Shown here piece after piece: positions 1-12,645 of a stretch of 64,000 bases of DNA. The notes beneath the pieces were generated by a model. It was not told the origin of the DNA. It did no database searches and was given only the letters and a program-made list of their open reading frames with translations. This DNA is from Proteles cristata cristata (taxonomy: Eukaryota; Chordata; Mammalia; Carnivora; Hyaenidae): contig JAESUZ010001514.1 of assembly GCA_017311185.1 (NCBI GenBank), forward strand, positions 620,001 through 684,000, written 5' to 3'. Numbering within the stretch: position 1 is the stretch's first letter; each line of letters starts with the position of its first letter. A program made the position numbers and the translations under genes.

Positions 1-187
1 TGAAATTAGACAGTAAAGTTAATGTTAGACACATGGATTATGTAATATGGTTTCATGAAGATAATGCACTTATCACTGAAGCTGTGGAAAAGGTAGAGAA
101 TACTATGGCTTTGAGATAGAGATGATAAAAACAGAGCCCAAGGGAACCAAGAGCAGGCTCCCGTCTTCCCAATGTCATTGCCTCTCT

Positions 188-400
188 TTTTATTTTATTT
201 TATTTTATTTATTTCTAGGAGAGAGATAGCGTGAGCAGGGGAGGGTCAGAAAGAGAGGGAGATACAGGCTCTGAAACAGGCTCCAGGCTCTGAGCTGGCA
301 GTCAGCACAGAGCCCGACGCAAGGCTCGAACCCACGAACCGCGAGATCATGACCTAAGCGAAAGTCGGACGCTTAACCGACTAAGCCACCCAGGCGCCCC
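188..400 (-). mobile_element. Felid tRNA-Lys-type SINE
   Basis: Ends (on +) with the head CTAAGCCACCCAGGCGCCCC and begins with a T-rich tail and ATTTCTAGGAGAGAG. Flanked by short imperfect direct repeats around GTCATTGC. Pol III box B (GGTTCGTGGGTTCGAGCC type) is visible. Confidence 0.9.
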
Positions 401-1340
401 AGTCATTGCTCCTCTTAAATGGATTTTGTAGAACCAAGCACCAAAAGAAAAAAAACAACAGAATTCTTTTAAAAAGTAGTGAAATCTTAGTATGACTTAG
501 TTTACTCAATACTAGTGTACCATGTCAATTTGCTGGGTTTGACACGGTACTGTGGTTAGGTAAAGGGTTTTCATGGGATGAAGCCACTTATGCAGGAACT
601 CACTCTTTATGCAACTCCTGTGAATCTAAATTGAATTCAACATAGAGTTAACAAGAAATTAGGGAAGTGGTCTTCCGAGGTTGGGGGTGGTGGAAGGAAT
701 TGACAAGATGACACAAGGTCAATTTTTTAGGTTGGTGGAAAAATTCTATAACTTAATTGTGGAGCAGCTTACATAATTGTATAAGTGATTCCAACTTATA
801 GGTATAAAAGTTGCATTTTACCATATGAGAATTTACTTCAGTAAACCCAAAACAGCAAAAATCAGTCAAACCTTGTAATAGGCAATTTTTCCTCTACCCA
901 ATTCTGGCAGGGTTTACCTATATTTATTACTATTAGAAAAAGGGGGGAGGGTGTTTTTTGGTTTTCAGAGGGTTTTTTTGTTTTGGGGAGTGTGTTTGTG
1001 TTTGTTTTGTTTTGTTTTGTTTTGTTTTAGCCTAGATCAGTGAAATTAGTAAACTCTAGGCCTTGCTGGGTTTTATTGAATAATGTGTGGATATAGTAAC
1101 CAGGAGTCATGGTCCTTCACAACTATAAGTATCCCAAGCATTTCTGAATCCTCAGAGATTATGTCACATTTTAAAAACTTCATTGTTCTTTATTATTTTG
1201 GTCCTCTGTTCTACCCTTGTTGAAATGAATACCTTACTTTTGAATGTAAATTATTTATCAAATACCACAGACACCTGTGTTTGCAAGGCTCTTGATGTTA
1301 AAGTTATTTCAAATAATTCAACTCTTATAACCTGTAACAT
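401..1340. other. Single-copy DNA, no gene seen
   Basis: AT-rich DNA with a short (TTTTG)n run near 1000-1027. No exon with usable splice sites and no recognisable repeat. Confidence 0.4.
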
Positions 1341-1349
1341 AGAACAATA

Positions 1350-2255
1350 GAGTCTGAAGTTCTGGAGCTCAATGTCTGGCGGTGCTCTGGTGAGGGAGCA
1401 GGGCGAATCCCCAGGAGAAGGCAACAGGGTCTGAGGGGTCTGTGTGCCATACAGAGAGAAGTTGTCCCCTAGTTGGAATGCATTTGGTAGATCCCATATG
1501 GCCTCCCTGCGGACAAAGGCCAGCGGACCCCAGAGAGCAGCCACGTTTGCTAGTATTGGGACAAAGACACCAGAGTGAGGTGAAACCTGGGGCCAACTGT
1601 GTGTTGTGATTTGCCATAATCTCTGAACCTCTGTGACTATCTGATCCCCTGAACATTTTCTGAGGTAAGCCGACACCCCCATTGCTTAGTGAGACACTCC
1701 CACAGAGAGTAAGCAGGGATTTAAACCACAATGGTCTCTGAAGTGTGGGGCTTTGAAATACATGACTGTCTGAGATAAAACTCTGGAGGGAGGTGCCACC
1801 TGGAAGGGGGACATCTTGGACACGGACAGGGTAGAAGCAGGGAGTGGACAGAGACCTGAGACAAAGGAGGGGTGCTTGATCATGGGTTGGCGAGAGCCTG
1901 AAGTTCCTGTGCCAGAGACTAGGGAGCTGAGTGAAGCCATTTCCACCTCTTCTGCACAAGTACATTTATGTACACATGCACGTGCACCACACTGATCCAT
2001 TTTAGTAAGCAGCACCACCTAGTGGAGAATAGAGCCATTACATTAAGGGCCACCCAACTGCACCCTCCAAGCACATGCCCTAGAAGAGGAACACAAATCA
2101 CTCCTCCTGCTTATAGAGTACTTCATAGTTTCAGTTTTAGGGGAAACTAGATGTAATGTCATTCGGTTTCCATCCCAATTGCAGGTTCATTTATTTGTTC
2201 ATTTTCTTTGCTTCTGTTTTGCTTAAAATGTTTTCTTTTTTTTTTTCCTTTTCTT
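1350..2255 (+). mobile_element. Probable old L1 5'UTR
   Basis: Resembles mammalian L1 5'UTR: CACCACCTAGTGGAGAATAG, then CAGTTTTAGGGGAAACTAGATG and a final T-rich tract ending TTTTTGTAG. It runs directly into late ORF2 sequence at 2256. Family assignment is from memory. Confidence 0.45.
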
Positions 2256-4395
2256 TTTGTAGAAAACCGAAAAGACTCCAAGAAACTGCTAGAATTGATA
2301 CATGAATTCAGCAAAGTTGCTAGATATAAGATCAATGTACAGCAATCAGTTGTCTGCATTTCTAGATACCAACAGAAAGGGAAATAAACAAAGAGAAATC
2401 AAGGAATCAATCCCATTTACAATTGCACCAAAACCTATAAAGTACCTAGGAATAAACTTAGCCAAAGAGATGAAAAACCTATACACTGAAAACTGTAGAG
2501 ATATTATGAAAGAAATTGAAGAAGACACACACAAAAAATGGAAAAACAGGGGTACCAGTGGCTCAGTCGGTTGAATGTCCAACATTGGTTCAGGTCATGA
2601 TATGTGCCGACAATATGGAGTCTGGAGCCTGCTTTGGATTCTGTTTCTCCCTCTCTGCTCATACCCTACTCATGCTCTCTCTCTCCCTCCCTCAAAAATA
2701 CACATTAAAAAAAAAAAAAGGAAAAACATTCCATGCTCATGGATGGATCACAAGAACAAATACTGTTCAAATGTTGATATTACCCAAAGCAATCTACATA
2801 TTCAATGCAATCCCTATCAAAATAACACCAATATTCTTCACAGAGCTAGAACAAACACAATCAAAAAAAAAAAAAAAACACACAAAAACCCAGAAAGACC
2901 CTGAGTAGCCAAAGCAATTTTAAAAAAGAGAACCAAAGCTGGAAGCTTCAAGCTGTATTACAAAGCTGTAATCATCAAGACAGTATGGTACTAGCACAAA
3001 AATAGACACATATAGATCAATGTAACAGAACAGAAAACACAAAAACGGACCCACAAACATATGGCCAACTAATCTTTGACAAAGCAGGAAAAAATATCTA
3101 ATGGAAAATAGACAGTCTCTTCACCAGTTGTTGTTGGGAAAACTGGACAATGGCATGTAGAAGAATGAAATTGCATGACTTCTTTACACCATACACAAAA
3201 ACAAACTCAATGATAAGATGATAGACCTAAATATAAGACAGGACACCATCAAAATCCTAGAGGAGAAAACAGGTAACAAGCTCTTTGATATTGGCTGTAG
3301 CATCTTCTTACTTGGCATATCTCTGGAAGCAAGGAAAAACAAACGCAAGCATGAACAATCGGGACCTCATCAAGATAAAAATCTTCTGCACGGTGAAGGA
3401 AACAATCAGCAAAACTAAAAGGAGACTCATGGAATGGGAGAAGATATTTGCAAATGACATGTCAGAGAAAGGGTTAGTATCCAAAATCCATAAAGAGCTT
3501 ATCAAATTCAACACCCAAATAAACAAAGAATCCAGTGAATAAATGGGCAAAAGATATGAAGAGACACTTTTCCAAAGAAGACATCCAGATGGCTAACAGA
3601 CACATAAAAAAATGCTCAACATCACTCATCATCAGGGAAATACAGGGGAATACAAGTCAAAACCACAATCAGATACCACCTCACAACTGTCAGAATGGCT
3701 AAAAGTAACAACTCGGGCAACAACAGATGTTTCTCCATGAGGATGTGGAGAAAGAAAAAACCTTCTGCACTGCTGGTGGGAATGCAACTGGTGCAGCCAC
3801 TCTGGAAAACAGTATGGAGGGTCCTCAAAAAGTTAAAAATAAAAGTACCCTGCCATCCAACAATTGCACTACTGGGTATTTATCCAAAGGATACAGGAGC
3901 TCTTATTCGGAGAAGTTCTTATTCAGAGTGCCCCTAATGTTTATACCATCACTATCGACAATAGCCGAAGTATGGGAAGATCCCAAATGTGCATCAACTG
4001 ATGAATGGATAAAGAAGATGTAGTATATGCATACATTGGAATACTACTCAGTGATCAAAAAGAATGAAATTTCACCATTTGCAACATGGATGGAACGAGA
4101 GGGTATTATGCTAAGCGAAATAAGTCAGTCAGAGAGAGACAAATATCATGATTTCACTCATGAGTGGAATTTAAGATAGAAAACAGATGAACATAAGGGA
4201 AGGAAAGCAAAAAAATATAAAGACAGGGAGGGAGACAAATCATAATAGACTCTTAAATACAGAGAACAGGGTTGCTCACAGGGTGTTGGAAAGGGGGGTG
4301 GGCTAAATGAGCAAGAGACATTAAGGAGGACACTTGGGATGGGTACTTGGTGTTATATGTAAGTGATGAATCACTAAATTCTATTCTATTCTCAA
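2256..4395 (+). mobile_element. L1 fragment, late ORF2 to 3' end
   Basis: Collinear with ORF2 of the L1 at 57481 from its position 62682 on (AGAAAACC...GACTCC, then CTAGAACTGATACA). Carries the conserved ORF2 C-terminal codons (AAAACAGTATGGAGG, ATGGATAAAGAAGATG) and the 3' tail GGGTACTTGGTGTTATATG. Frames are broken and a SINE is inserted at 2548. Confidence 0.85.
2548..2720 (+). mobile_element. Carnivore SINE inside L1
   Basis: Diverged head GGTACCAGTGGCTCAGTCGG, CT-rich region and A-tail. Flanked by GGAAAAACA on both sides, a target duplication of L1 sequence. Confidence 0.8.
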
Positions 4396-4628
4396 ATAAG
4401 ATTGTCAAGGAATACCAAGTCTAGAAGTGACCATTTCTCCTCACATTTTGGATTTAACAATAGAATGAGTCCCAAAAAAGGAAAAAATAATTTGGTTAAA
4501 ACGCTTGATTACAAATGAACTGAGACCTAAAACCAGCCGCCCATTTGAACCCACCACTGTCTCCACTTCTCTAGTGTGGAAACCGAGAGAAAAGAATCCA
4601 TAGACGCAATTTAAAAAGGCATCTGGAG

Positions 4629-4805
4629 GAGTGCCTGGGTGGCTCAGTTGTGTAAGTATCCAACTCTTGATTTTGGCTTAGGTCATGATCTCACATTGTG
4701 AGATCCAGCCCCACATCTGTTTCCATGTGGGGCAGCCTCCGTGCTTAAGATTCTCTCTCTCACTCTCCTTCTGATTCCCCCCTGCTCTCTCTCTCTCTTT
4801 CCTAA
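4629..4805 (+). mobile_element. Carnivore SINE, diverged
   Basis: GTGCCTGGGTGGCTCAGTTG head, TTAGGTCATGATCTCAC, CT-rich tract; the A-tail has decayed. Confidence 0.75.
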
Positions 4806-4870
4806 ACTAATTAACATTTAAGACATGTTCAGTTTTACTTTACCAGGTTAAGTATTAAAAACCCAATAAA

Positions 4871-5083
4871 GGGGCGCCTGGGTGGCTTAGTTGGTTAAGC
4901 GTCCGACTTTCACTTAGGTCATGATCTCGCGGTTCGTGGGTTCGAGCCCCGCGTCGGGCTCTGTGCTGACTGCCAGCTCAGAGCCTGGAGCCTGTTTCAG
5001 TCTGTGACTCCCTCTCTCTATGACCCTCCCCTGCTCACACTGTCTCTCTCTATCTCTCCTAGAAATAAATTAAAAAAAAAAAC
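4871..5083 (+). mobile_element. Young felid SINE with perfect target duplication
   Basis: Intact head GGGGCGCCTGGGTGGCTTAG, GTTCGTGGGTTCGAGCCCCG box B and CTAGAAATAAAT-A(n) tail. Target duplication TTAAAAACCCAATAAA at 4855-4870 and 5086-5101. Confidence 0.93.
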
Positions 5084-5178
5084 ATTTAAAAACCCAATAA
5101 AATCAGTTATGGGGAGCTGTTCCTTGCAGTTTCTGGGGTATGTGAAGTGTTTGACCAAGGACTGGAAAATTTATGCAC

Positions 5179-5244
5179 CACAACAAAGAAGAAATGCAAA
5201 GAAAATGGTGAAAATAGCTTTGATCCATGATGAGAAGAAAACAT
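5179..5244 (-). pseudogene. SPINK-like signal-peptide exon remnant (segment C)
   Basis: Aligns with exon 1 of the segment A gene, including the shared TGGATCAAAGCTATTTT. The ATG at 5244 is kept, but one base is lost within the first 20 bases after it, so the ATG is out of frame with the hydrophobic core (WIKAIFTIFFAFLLCC). The donor has changed from GTGAGT to GTGCAT. Exons 2-4 are not seen to the left: intron 1 homology stops near 4396, where an L1 begins. A dead, truncated copy. Confidence 0.7.
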
Positions 5245-6760
5245 TTTATCAAATCTGTGAATGAAACCTTTAGAATGGTTTATAACTCACTAGCAGGGAC
5301 GCATCCTGAATTTTCTATGAATAGACAAAGAGAACCAGTCTACACATGATAAATTTCTTATTGGTAAATGAACACTTCCAATCCCCTAGGTTCCTAAATT
5401 AGGTGAACCATTTCCTTTTTATTTCTCTAAGCCTTTCGATTCAAGGAGGTATAGCATGCTACCTGAAGGCTCCCTAGATACCTGAGCGGAAGCCTAGGAC
5501 AATTCCTGTTTTTACTTGGAAGAAAGGGCTGTTTACTTTCCCAATTCTTAGTTCAGCTCATAAGGAACCTGACTACATTTAAGGGAACATGCACATTTGG
5601 AGGATGGACTGGTGCCCTACCTGACCCACATGACCCTGAGAGATGGAGAGTGAAGTCGACTGTTCAACTCACTTTTATTGATATGTAAGTGAGGAGCTTA
5701 ATGAGGAAAGACCGAAGGCCCAGGGCAGACAAAACCCAGAGGTATTCTGTGTCCTCCCTGGGATCTGTAAAGTCAGGAGAGGTACTTCACTAATACTTCT
5801 TAATGTATCTTCCCTCACTGGGAGGCTTGGGGACAACTCAGCCTGATGAAACCAGACTTATGGAAAGAGAGACAGTAATAAAACTTTTTTTAGATTCTAA
5901 AATAGAGAAGAGAATGGGAAAGCTTTCAAAACCATTGAGTTGGGAAGAAACAAGAGAACTTAAGAAAAGTTTTGTGGACTATAATTAGTAATGTACTTAG
6001 ATCCTCAGTAACTTTCAATACCAGAACTGAATCCTACTCGATTGGAAATTGGCACTGATATCAGTATCACCACCAAGACTATAGAACAAGTGTTTATAGA
6101 TGAAGCCTGGGCAATGGTATTTTGTGAAAATTCCCAGGTGAGTCACCAGACCAGTTAACTTTGGACAAGCTCAGGTCAGAGCATAGGGTGTGAATTCTGG
6201 GGGTAGGAAAAAGCAAATTCTGGGGAGTTACACTGAGAACAGATGAGGCAGTGCCTAAATCTGATGTTCAGTAATTTCTTTATTGTGTAGGTAATTGAAG
6301 ACAATGGAAGCTTTCCAAGTAAGGGAGATATTTGATCAAGTTATCTCCTCCCTAATTCACTAGTCTGCTTCACAGTCTGAATCTCTGGGAAGAGTTTTGG
6401 CAGCTGAAAGATCTGAATACTGATTCCATGTCCCCTTACTAAGCTTGATTCAAGTTTAGACTTTCCAATATATAGTTTTCCCATTCTGAATATGCGAATG
6501 ATGGTTCCTAACTCCCTGGTTCCTCTTAAATGTTTACACATAAAATATTTTAACTGCCTGTATTTAAGGTGTATCATTGGTGGACATTTGTCATTCTGAT
6601 TCTACCTGCTTTTTTTCAGTGAAGAAACCCAAGACGTGGAAAGAAATATTGAAGTTTAGTTCCATGCCTCTTTAATTGAAAAACTCATATATAATGAAGG
6701 AGCATAAAAATGCTTTTTTTGGTGACCAATATAACAGCTTATTTAAATTGTGCAGTTTAG

Positions 6761-8516
6761 TATGACCTTTCTAAAGAAGCGACTGGTTACAATAAATATT
6801 CCCTTAATATTAGTTCTTGGTAGGGTTTCTAAATGTGCTGGCAAAAACCATTATACTAAGGAAATATCATCAGTTATAAAAATTTAATGAGTGTGTTTAA
6901 GCTGACTTAGATGTTCAAATCAACATACCTGGTTTTCATTAAAAATATATTTCAGAAATTTACATAAGCTAGTGGGTTGTATCTAATGGGAAAAGGGTAT
7001 GTCAAAGAATTTGTAATGACATCTAAAGATATGTTATATTTTAAATAGAGAATATGAACAAGAGAAAAGCATATTATAAAATTTTTGAGAAAAAACATAA
7101 TGGTGTGTGTGTTTATATATACATATAGAGTACTATATACATATATATATACTAATATATACTCTGGTATAGAACTAAAGTATACATAATGAACACATAT
7201 ACATATTGAATATGCATATCCACCAAACAACACTGCCTTGATTATTTTATCTATGTAAGAGTATAGACTAAGACTCAAAATCAGATATTTTAACTTTTCT
7301 AAATTGTTTCTTCAAATTATTGAGCAATTCTAGTTCTTTGTCATTTCATATAAATTGATATACTTGGTTTTATTTACAAAAAATCTTGCTGGGATTTTGA
7401 CAGATTTTTTTATTCTACAAGTCACTTGAGGAAAAATTGGCATCTTTACTATTTTTGAGCTTTCCAATCATAAATGCCATATGTTTCTCTATTTATTTAA
7501 AGTTTCTTATAGGGGTTATAAGTTCAATGCCTTGTTATAGGGTAAACAATGTTTTTGTGACAATTAGATTTTTCTGGACCTATAAAGTGTCAAGTTGAGC
7601 TATGGTGCCCTTGCCTAGACACATCTGTATTGATGGTTGCCTGTAGCATCTTTTAAGCACGGCATATGGTCTTCCTATAGGTCTCTTGAAAGTAACTAAA
7701 AATAAGAGGAAGTAGGGAAGTGAACAAAGACCCCGATAGAAGGTAGGTAGGGGAAAAGTGGAAAGGCTGTTTTCTTGATTTTGGCCACCAGATACTTGTC
7801 TTAAACCAAACTGTGCTTCCATCAACATGGGCTCCATAATCAACCAATACCTGGTTGATTAGATGGTCACTAATGGCCATCTCTATAAAACAACTTTTAT
7901 CACTGAGATGAAAAAAAATGTTCATTTCCAAACTCCTTGAGACCCATCCATCAACATCTCTCTAAAGGCACTTAGGTTCCTACGTTTTGGGTATATAGTT
8001 CATTTTAAGAGTTTAAGCTCATTGGTGGTAACTGGAATGGTGCCCTATGCACACAACTCATTAGTATTTGAACAAATGGGAAATATTAATTTGGCCTGGA
8101 ATTCCAGTTAGTTATGTGCTGACCAAATGGCATTTACAATTTTGAATGATTGGGAGACTTTGGTAACGATCACCAAAACACAAAACTACTTTGTAATACA
8201 TAGACTTTGTTGTCATAGCTATGCACTGGTGTCAGGGGACCCAAGTAGCATTAGGATGTTTATAAAGAAACAAGCAGGCTCAGAACAGCCAAGATTGATA
8301 CGCTCATAGAAAGGCTCAGAAAGCATTGTGGGATGAATAGCAATCATGGGTGTGCATGAAGATATTCAGCTTGAATGAGAGAGCACCCAGAAAGCTTTCC
8401 ATTCTTCCCTGCATCTTAATAAAGTCCAGTCTGATTCAAACTATCAACCTGGGAAATGGGAGAAACATTTTGGTATCTATCGCTGGGAATGTTAAAATAG
8501 GTAAAATTAGATTATT
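6761..8516. other. AT-rich single-copy DNA, no gene seen
   Basis: No exon with usable splice sites was found. Contains an AT-rich alternating stretch near 7115-7165. The open frames here are short and unlike any family I know. Confidence 0.4.
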
Positions 8517-8683
8517 TAAGCAAACCATGAGAGACTCTTGAATGCTGACAAAAACTGAGGACTGATGGATGTGGGGGGGAGGGGGGATGGGCATGGAGGA
8601 GGACACTTGTGGGGATGAGCACTGGGTGTTATGTGGAAACTAATTTGACAATAAACTATTTGTAAAAAAAAGAAAAAAAGAAA
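8517..8683 (+). mobile_element. Felid L1 3' end fragment
   Basis: CCATGAGAGACTCTTGAATG, ATGGGCATGGAGGAGGACAC and GATGAGCACTGGGTGTTATG, ending in AATAAACTATTTGTAAAAAAAAG. Same 3' end as the copy at 45451-46428; strongly 5'-truncated. Confidence 0.85.
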
Positions 8684-9293
8684 GTTATTTGCTTGTAAAA
8701 AAAATTATTATTTAGCATTGAAAGCCTTTAGCTATTCTGTTGCTTTATTGAGGATTATTTTTCCTTTATGATAATAAAGATATGTTCTTATTAAGATGAA
8801 AGATTCAGAAAGTTAGAAAAGTAAACATATACCATCACCAGGAAACAACATCTTTTATATTTGGTATATTATCTTCTATCAGTTTTTGTTTATATTTCCT
8901 AATTAAAGCCATAGTGTATATATACAAATTTAATATTCTGAATAAAGTGCATTTTAAGTATTACAAAAAGAATAAATGCATTCTCTAAATAGCTATAATT
9001 GGAACTCTGCATAAGAGTTTTTGATTCTTTGGGAAAAAGAAGATCTCAGATATCTCTACTTTTTGCAAATATGCAAGTAATATGGTATTTGGAAATTAAC
9101 TTTTTACTTCTAAATTTTTCCCCTTACAGTTACCAAAAGCATGCATTTGCATTAACCCACTATTTAGCTAAAGCCGTAAGTGACATTTTATTAAAAATAA
9201 TACCACTTAACAGTCTATTAAACAAAAACATTTAGGATTTTAATTTAATCAGGTTATATGTTTTCAAACATACAATTAATATATTACCTTTTC

Positions 9294-9508
9294 GGGGCGC
9301 CTGGGTGGCTTGGTCGGTTAAGCGTCCAACTTTCACTTAGGTCATGGTCTCGCCGTTCGTGGGTTCGAGCCGTTGGGCTCTGTGCTGACTGCCAGCTCAG
9401 AGCCTGGAGACTGTTTCAGAGTCTGTGTCTCCCTCTCTCTCTGACCCTCCCCTGCTCATGCTGTCTCTCTCTCTCTCCTAGAAATAAATAAAAAAATATT
9501 TAAAAAAA
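9294..9508 (+). mobile_element. Young felid SINE with target duplication
   Basis: GGGGCGCCTGGGTGGCTTGG head, CTAGAAATAAATAAAAAAAT tail. Flanked by ATATTACCTTTTC on both sides. Confidence 0.92.
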
Positions 9509-10515
9509 TATATTACCTTTTCAAGTGATCATTAAATATTTGAACTTAGAGAATAAAAGCCCTGAAATCCCAGGATCTTAGAATTGGAAAGAACCTTGAA
9601 TATCCAATATTCCATCTTGTTTTCAACAGGAGGATTCACCTGGGGTTTTCTAGGAGTTTAAGACTCTGATTGCAAAAACTCTAATTGGCTGTAGAATCCA
9701 CTGCAAAATGGTATTACAATAAAATTCCTACAAATATATAACTCCACCAGAAGTCAGCATTCACCGTAATAAGCCAATTTAATGTCATCACTACTTTTTC
9801 TATAGAAAGAAAAAGAAAAAAGAAATTATTAAGAGAAATGCACAAAGTGCTTCTTCATGAAGTCTAGAAAGTAGACTCCAGGGAACGTGGACTCCCGGGA
9901 AACATCGTGCTCCACTTCTAGAAATTGCTGGGCCCCACCAGCTCCCAATCCTGCAGGTCTTTGCTGTGAGGATATTGACCCTTCTTACTTGCTCAGGCCT
10001 GCCCTCAGGCTGGGAACCCACTTTTGCCTGGGAAAGGAAAGGATTAAGGATTGTTAAGAGTGGTTGGTTCTTTAGAAACTGATGGCCATTGGGATTGCAA
10101 AGACAAAGCTTTTAGGAGAAAAAACATCTATGAGAAAAAAAAATGTGGACAAGGCAGGAAAGCCTGGCAGACACATCAGACCACGAATCTTTTCAGAGTA
10201 AAGGAGAAAGGAAGGAAGTTTTGGTGCAAGTGTCCTAGAGTGCCTGGTAGTCTGAGGAAGGTTTGACAAGTTCTCATGAAGTTCAGGGGAGAAAATTGAC
10301 CGTAAGAGGAGTTTCTTTCCAGCATAGTGTCATTTGCTGGATTTTAGAGTATAATAGAGATCTACTGATTAACATCAGAGGTTTGGAATTATGTCACCTT
10401 TGTTGCAAATCTGTCATTAGTAATACATTAATTGCTTTATATGCCTGCAAAAGACCCAGCATGATTTTGGTCTGAGAGCTCAAACAGAAAACGACTTTTA
10501 GGAATGAGAATTTCA

Positions 10516-10752
10516 GGGTGCCTGGTTGGCTCAGGCAGTTAAGCATCTGACTTTGATTTCTGCTCAGGTCATAATCTAAGGTTGGTGAGATCCAGCCCTG
10601 CATCGGGCTCTGTGGTGATGGCACGTAACCTGCTTGGGATTCTCTCTCTCCCTCTCTCTCTGCCCCGCCTTCGCTCACGTGCACATACGCGTGCACGCAC
10701 TGTCTCTCTCCCTCCCTCTCAAGATAAAAAATTAAAAGTTAAAAAAAAGAAA
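10516..10752 (+). mobile_element. Carnivore SINE
   Basis: GGTGCCTGGTTGGCTCAGGC head and CT-rich tract with an embedded alternating GTGCACATACGCGTGCACGC. Flanked by near-identical AATGAGAATTTC and AACGAGAATTCC. Lies between exons 3 and 4 of the segment B pseudogene. Confidence 0.85.
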
Positions 10753-12422
10753 CGAGAATTCCAAGGAAAGATACAAGTGTCTTCCCTTGACTTTTACAGA
10801 AATATTAGTTCTTTTATGTGTATTCTTTGTTCAGAGTATTCAGAGTATTAGCAACATGGATACAGTAAGATTTTGTAATTGGCTTTCATTACTTAGAAAG
10901 CACGTTGGTCTTACTTTTTGGCAACGCAGAAAACACATTTGTCGGAATAAGTCCGGCCATTTGTTGCACAGACTGGATGGTAGTCTCTGGTGCAAATTTG
11001 TGCAGGGTCATCATACGGTGCACATACTGACTGAGAAACAGAAAAACAACATAAGTTTACTGGATAATAAACGTTGAATAAAATTCATTTTTATGTGAAA
11101 CGTCATACATACAAAATTGGGTAAATATAATCAATATAGGTTATAGGTACAAAAACAAATATTTGTGTTCATGCAACTCAGCAAAATATCTTAAAAACTA
11201 CTACTTTTTGAAAATATCTAAGCCAAGTAATTAGCATAAAAATTTTTATAATGTAGCAAATCCAGACCCACACTCATGATCTTCCCCTGCAGATCACATC
11301 TCCCTCACCACCACCCCACCAGAGGAAATCACTACAATGACTTTTCTGTTCATTATTTCCTGCATTACACTGTAATTTCACTGCATTTCAACATGTACAT
11401 TCACTAAATATAAACATGTGTTCATATATATGTTTAGTTTAAGATATCTTTTTAATTTATACAAAGAAAAGAATACCATATATATTCTTTTATGACTTGT
11501 TTTTTTTTACACTCCTTTGTGATCTTTATATATAGGTGATGTCATTGAGAGCTGTGATTCACTTATTTTCATCTCTATGGAACATTCCACTACGTGAATG
11601 TATGGGAGTCTTTATTTTTTAACATTATATTGATCATTTGGTTGCTCATTTGTTTTAGGAGGATGAATAATTCTACTCTAATATGCTTTCTCTTTCTCAT
11701 ATTCTTGTGTACACCAGCATCTTATTGACAATGAATGGAATCTTGGGGTACAGGATGTGCATTTTATCATCTTATATAATAATGTAAGTAATGGCAAATC
11801 GTTTTACATTGTTGGCTAGATTCTATTTCTTGAACTTGTTATAATAAAAATATGTTTTTTTACTTTTGAAGTCTCATTCTATTGTATAGTTGGTAAATTT
11901 TGTGTTAAATTTTGCAGTAAAAAAAGTTTACAATTTTACATTTTTTTTAAACTTGCAAATCAATTAGTAATAACTTATTGAAGACTTGAAACCAATTGGT
12001 TACATAAAGGCATTTCCTGCAATCAAAACAAAGAAGAAAAAGTTAAAAAAAATTAAAAAATGACATAGTCTCTGGGGAGAAATACCCAAATCTATTTGCA
12101 ACAGAAATGGATGTAAATTGCCTACTTATTGCATCTAATAAGTCAGAGTTGGGTGGCAGTAGTTAAAATTTTTTTTAATTATCCAAATCTTTAAAAAAAA
12201 TCTAATACCTAAATTCATCTAGCTATGTGGAAAACCAGTGTGTATTATATTTTTTAATAACCCTTCATACTCTGCTTGAGGATATTATTTTTTATAAAAC
12301 ATTTTATATGAGTTATCCTAGTATCAAGGAATAAAATGCTCTGGGCATGCATTACTTAAATAGGAAAAAATTAATCAATACTTTGCCCTATTTGGGGGAT
12401 ACTTCAAAACTACTTTATTCTG

Positions 12423-12645
12423 GGGGTGCCTGAGTGGCTCAGTCAGTTGAACGTCCTACTTCAGCTCAGGTCATGATCTCAGTCCATGGGATGGAGCTCC
12501 GCATTGAGCTCTGTGTTGACAGCTCAGAGCCCGGAACCTCTTCAGATTCTATCTCCCTTTCTCTCTGCCCCTTCCCTGCTCATGCTTTCTCTCTCACTCT
12601 CTCTCTCTCAAAAATAAAGAAACATAAAAAATATTTTAAAAAATT
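12423..12645 (+). mobile_element. Carnivore SINE
   Basis: GGGTGCCTGAGTGGCTCAGT head, CAGGTCATGATCTCAG, CTCTCTCAAAAATAAAG tail. Lies in intron 1 of the segment B pseudogene. Confidence 0.85.

Larger units (their letters stand above)
4396..6760 (-). repeat. SPINK segment C: truncated copy of the duplicated unit
   Basis: Collinear with segments A and B. 4396-4620 matches intron 1 (the TCAAGGAAT...TTTTGGATTTAA stretch, like 12790-12985 and 31668-31880); 5179-5244 is exon 1; 5660-5880 is the shared upstream block; 6230-6700 matches the distal flank. Two SINEs (4629-4805 and 4871-5083) interrupt it. An L1 forms the left boundary. Confidence 0.65.

Noticed and set aside
4871..5083. tRNA-like head with box A and box B
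   Set aside because: It is the tRNA-Lys-derived head of a SINE, not a tRNA gene; the same applies to all other copies.
10787..11077. Open frame of 96 codons on the + strand
   Set aside because: It is the opposite-strand shadow of the segment B Kazal exon (11030-10915), which has Cys spacing and splice sites.
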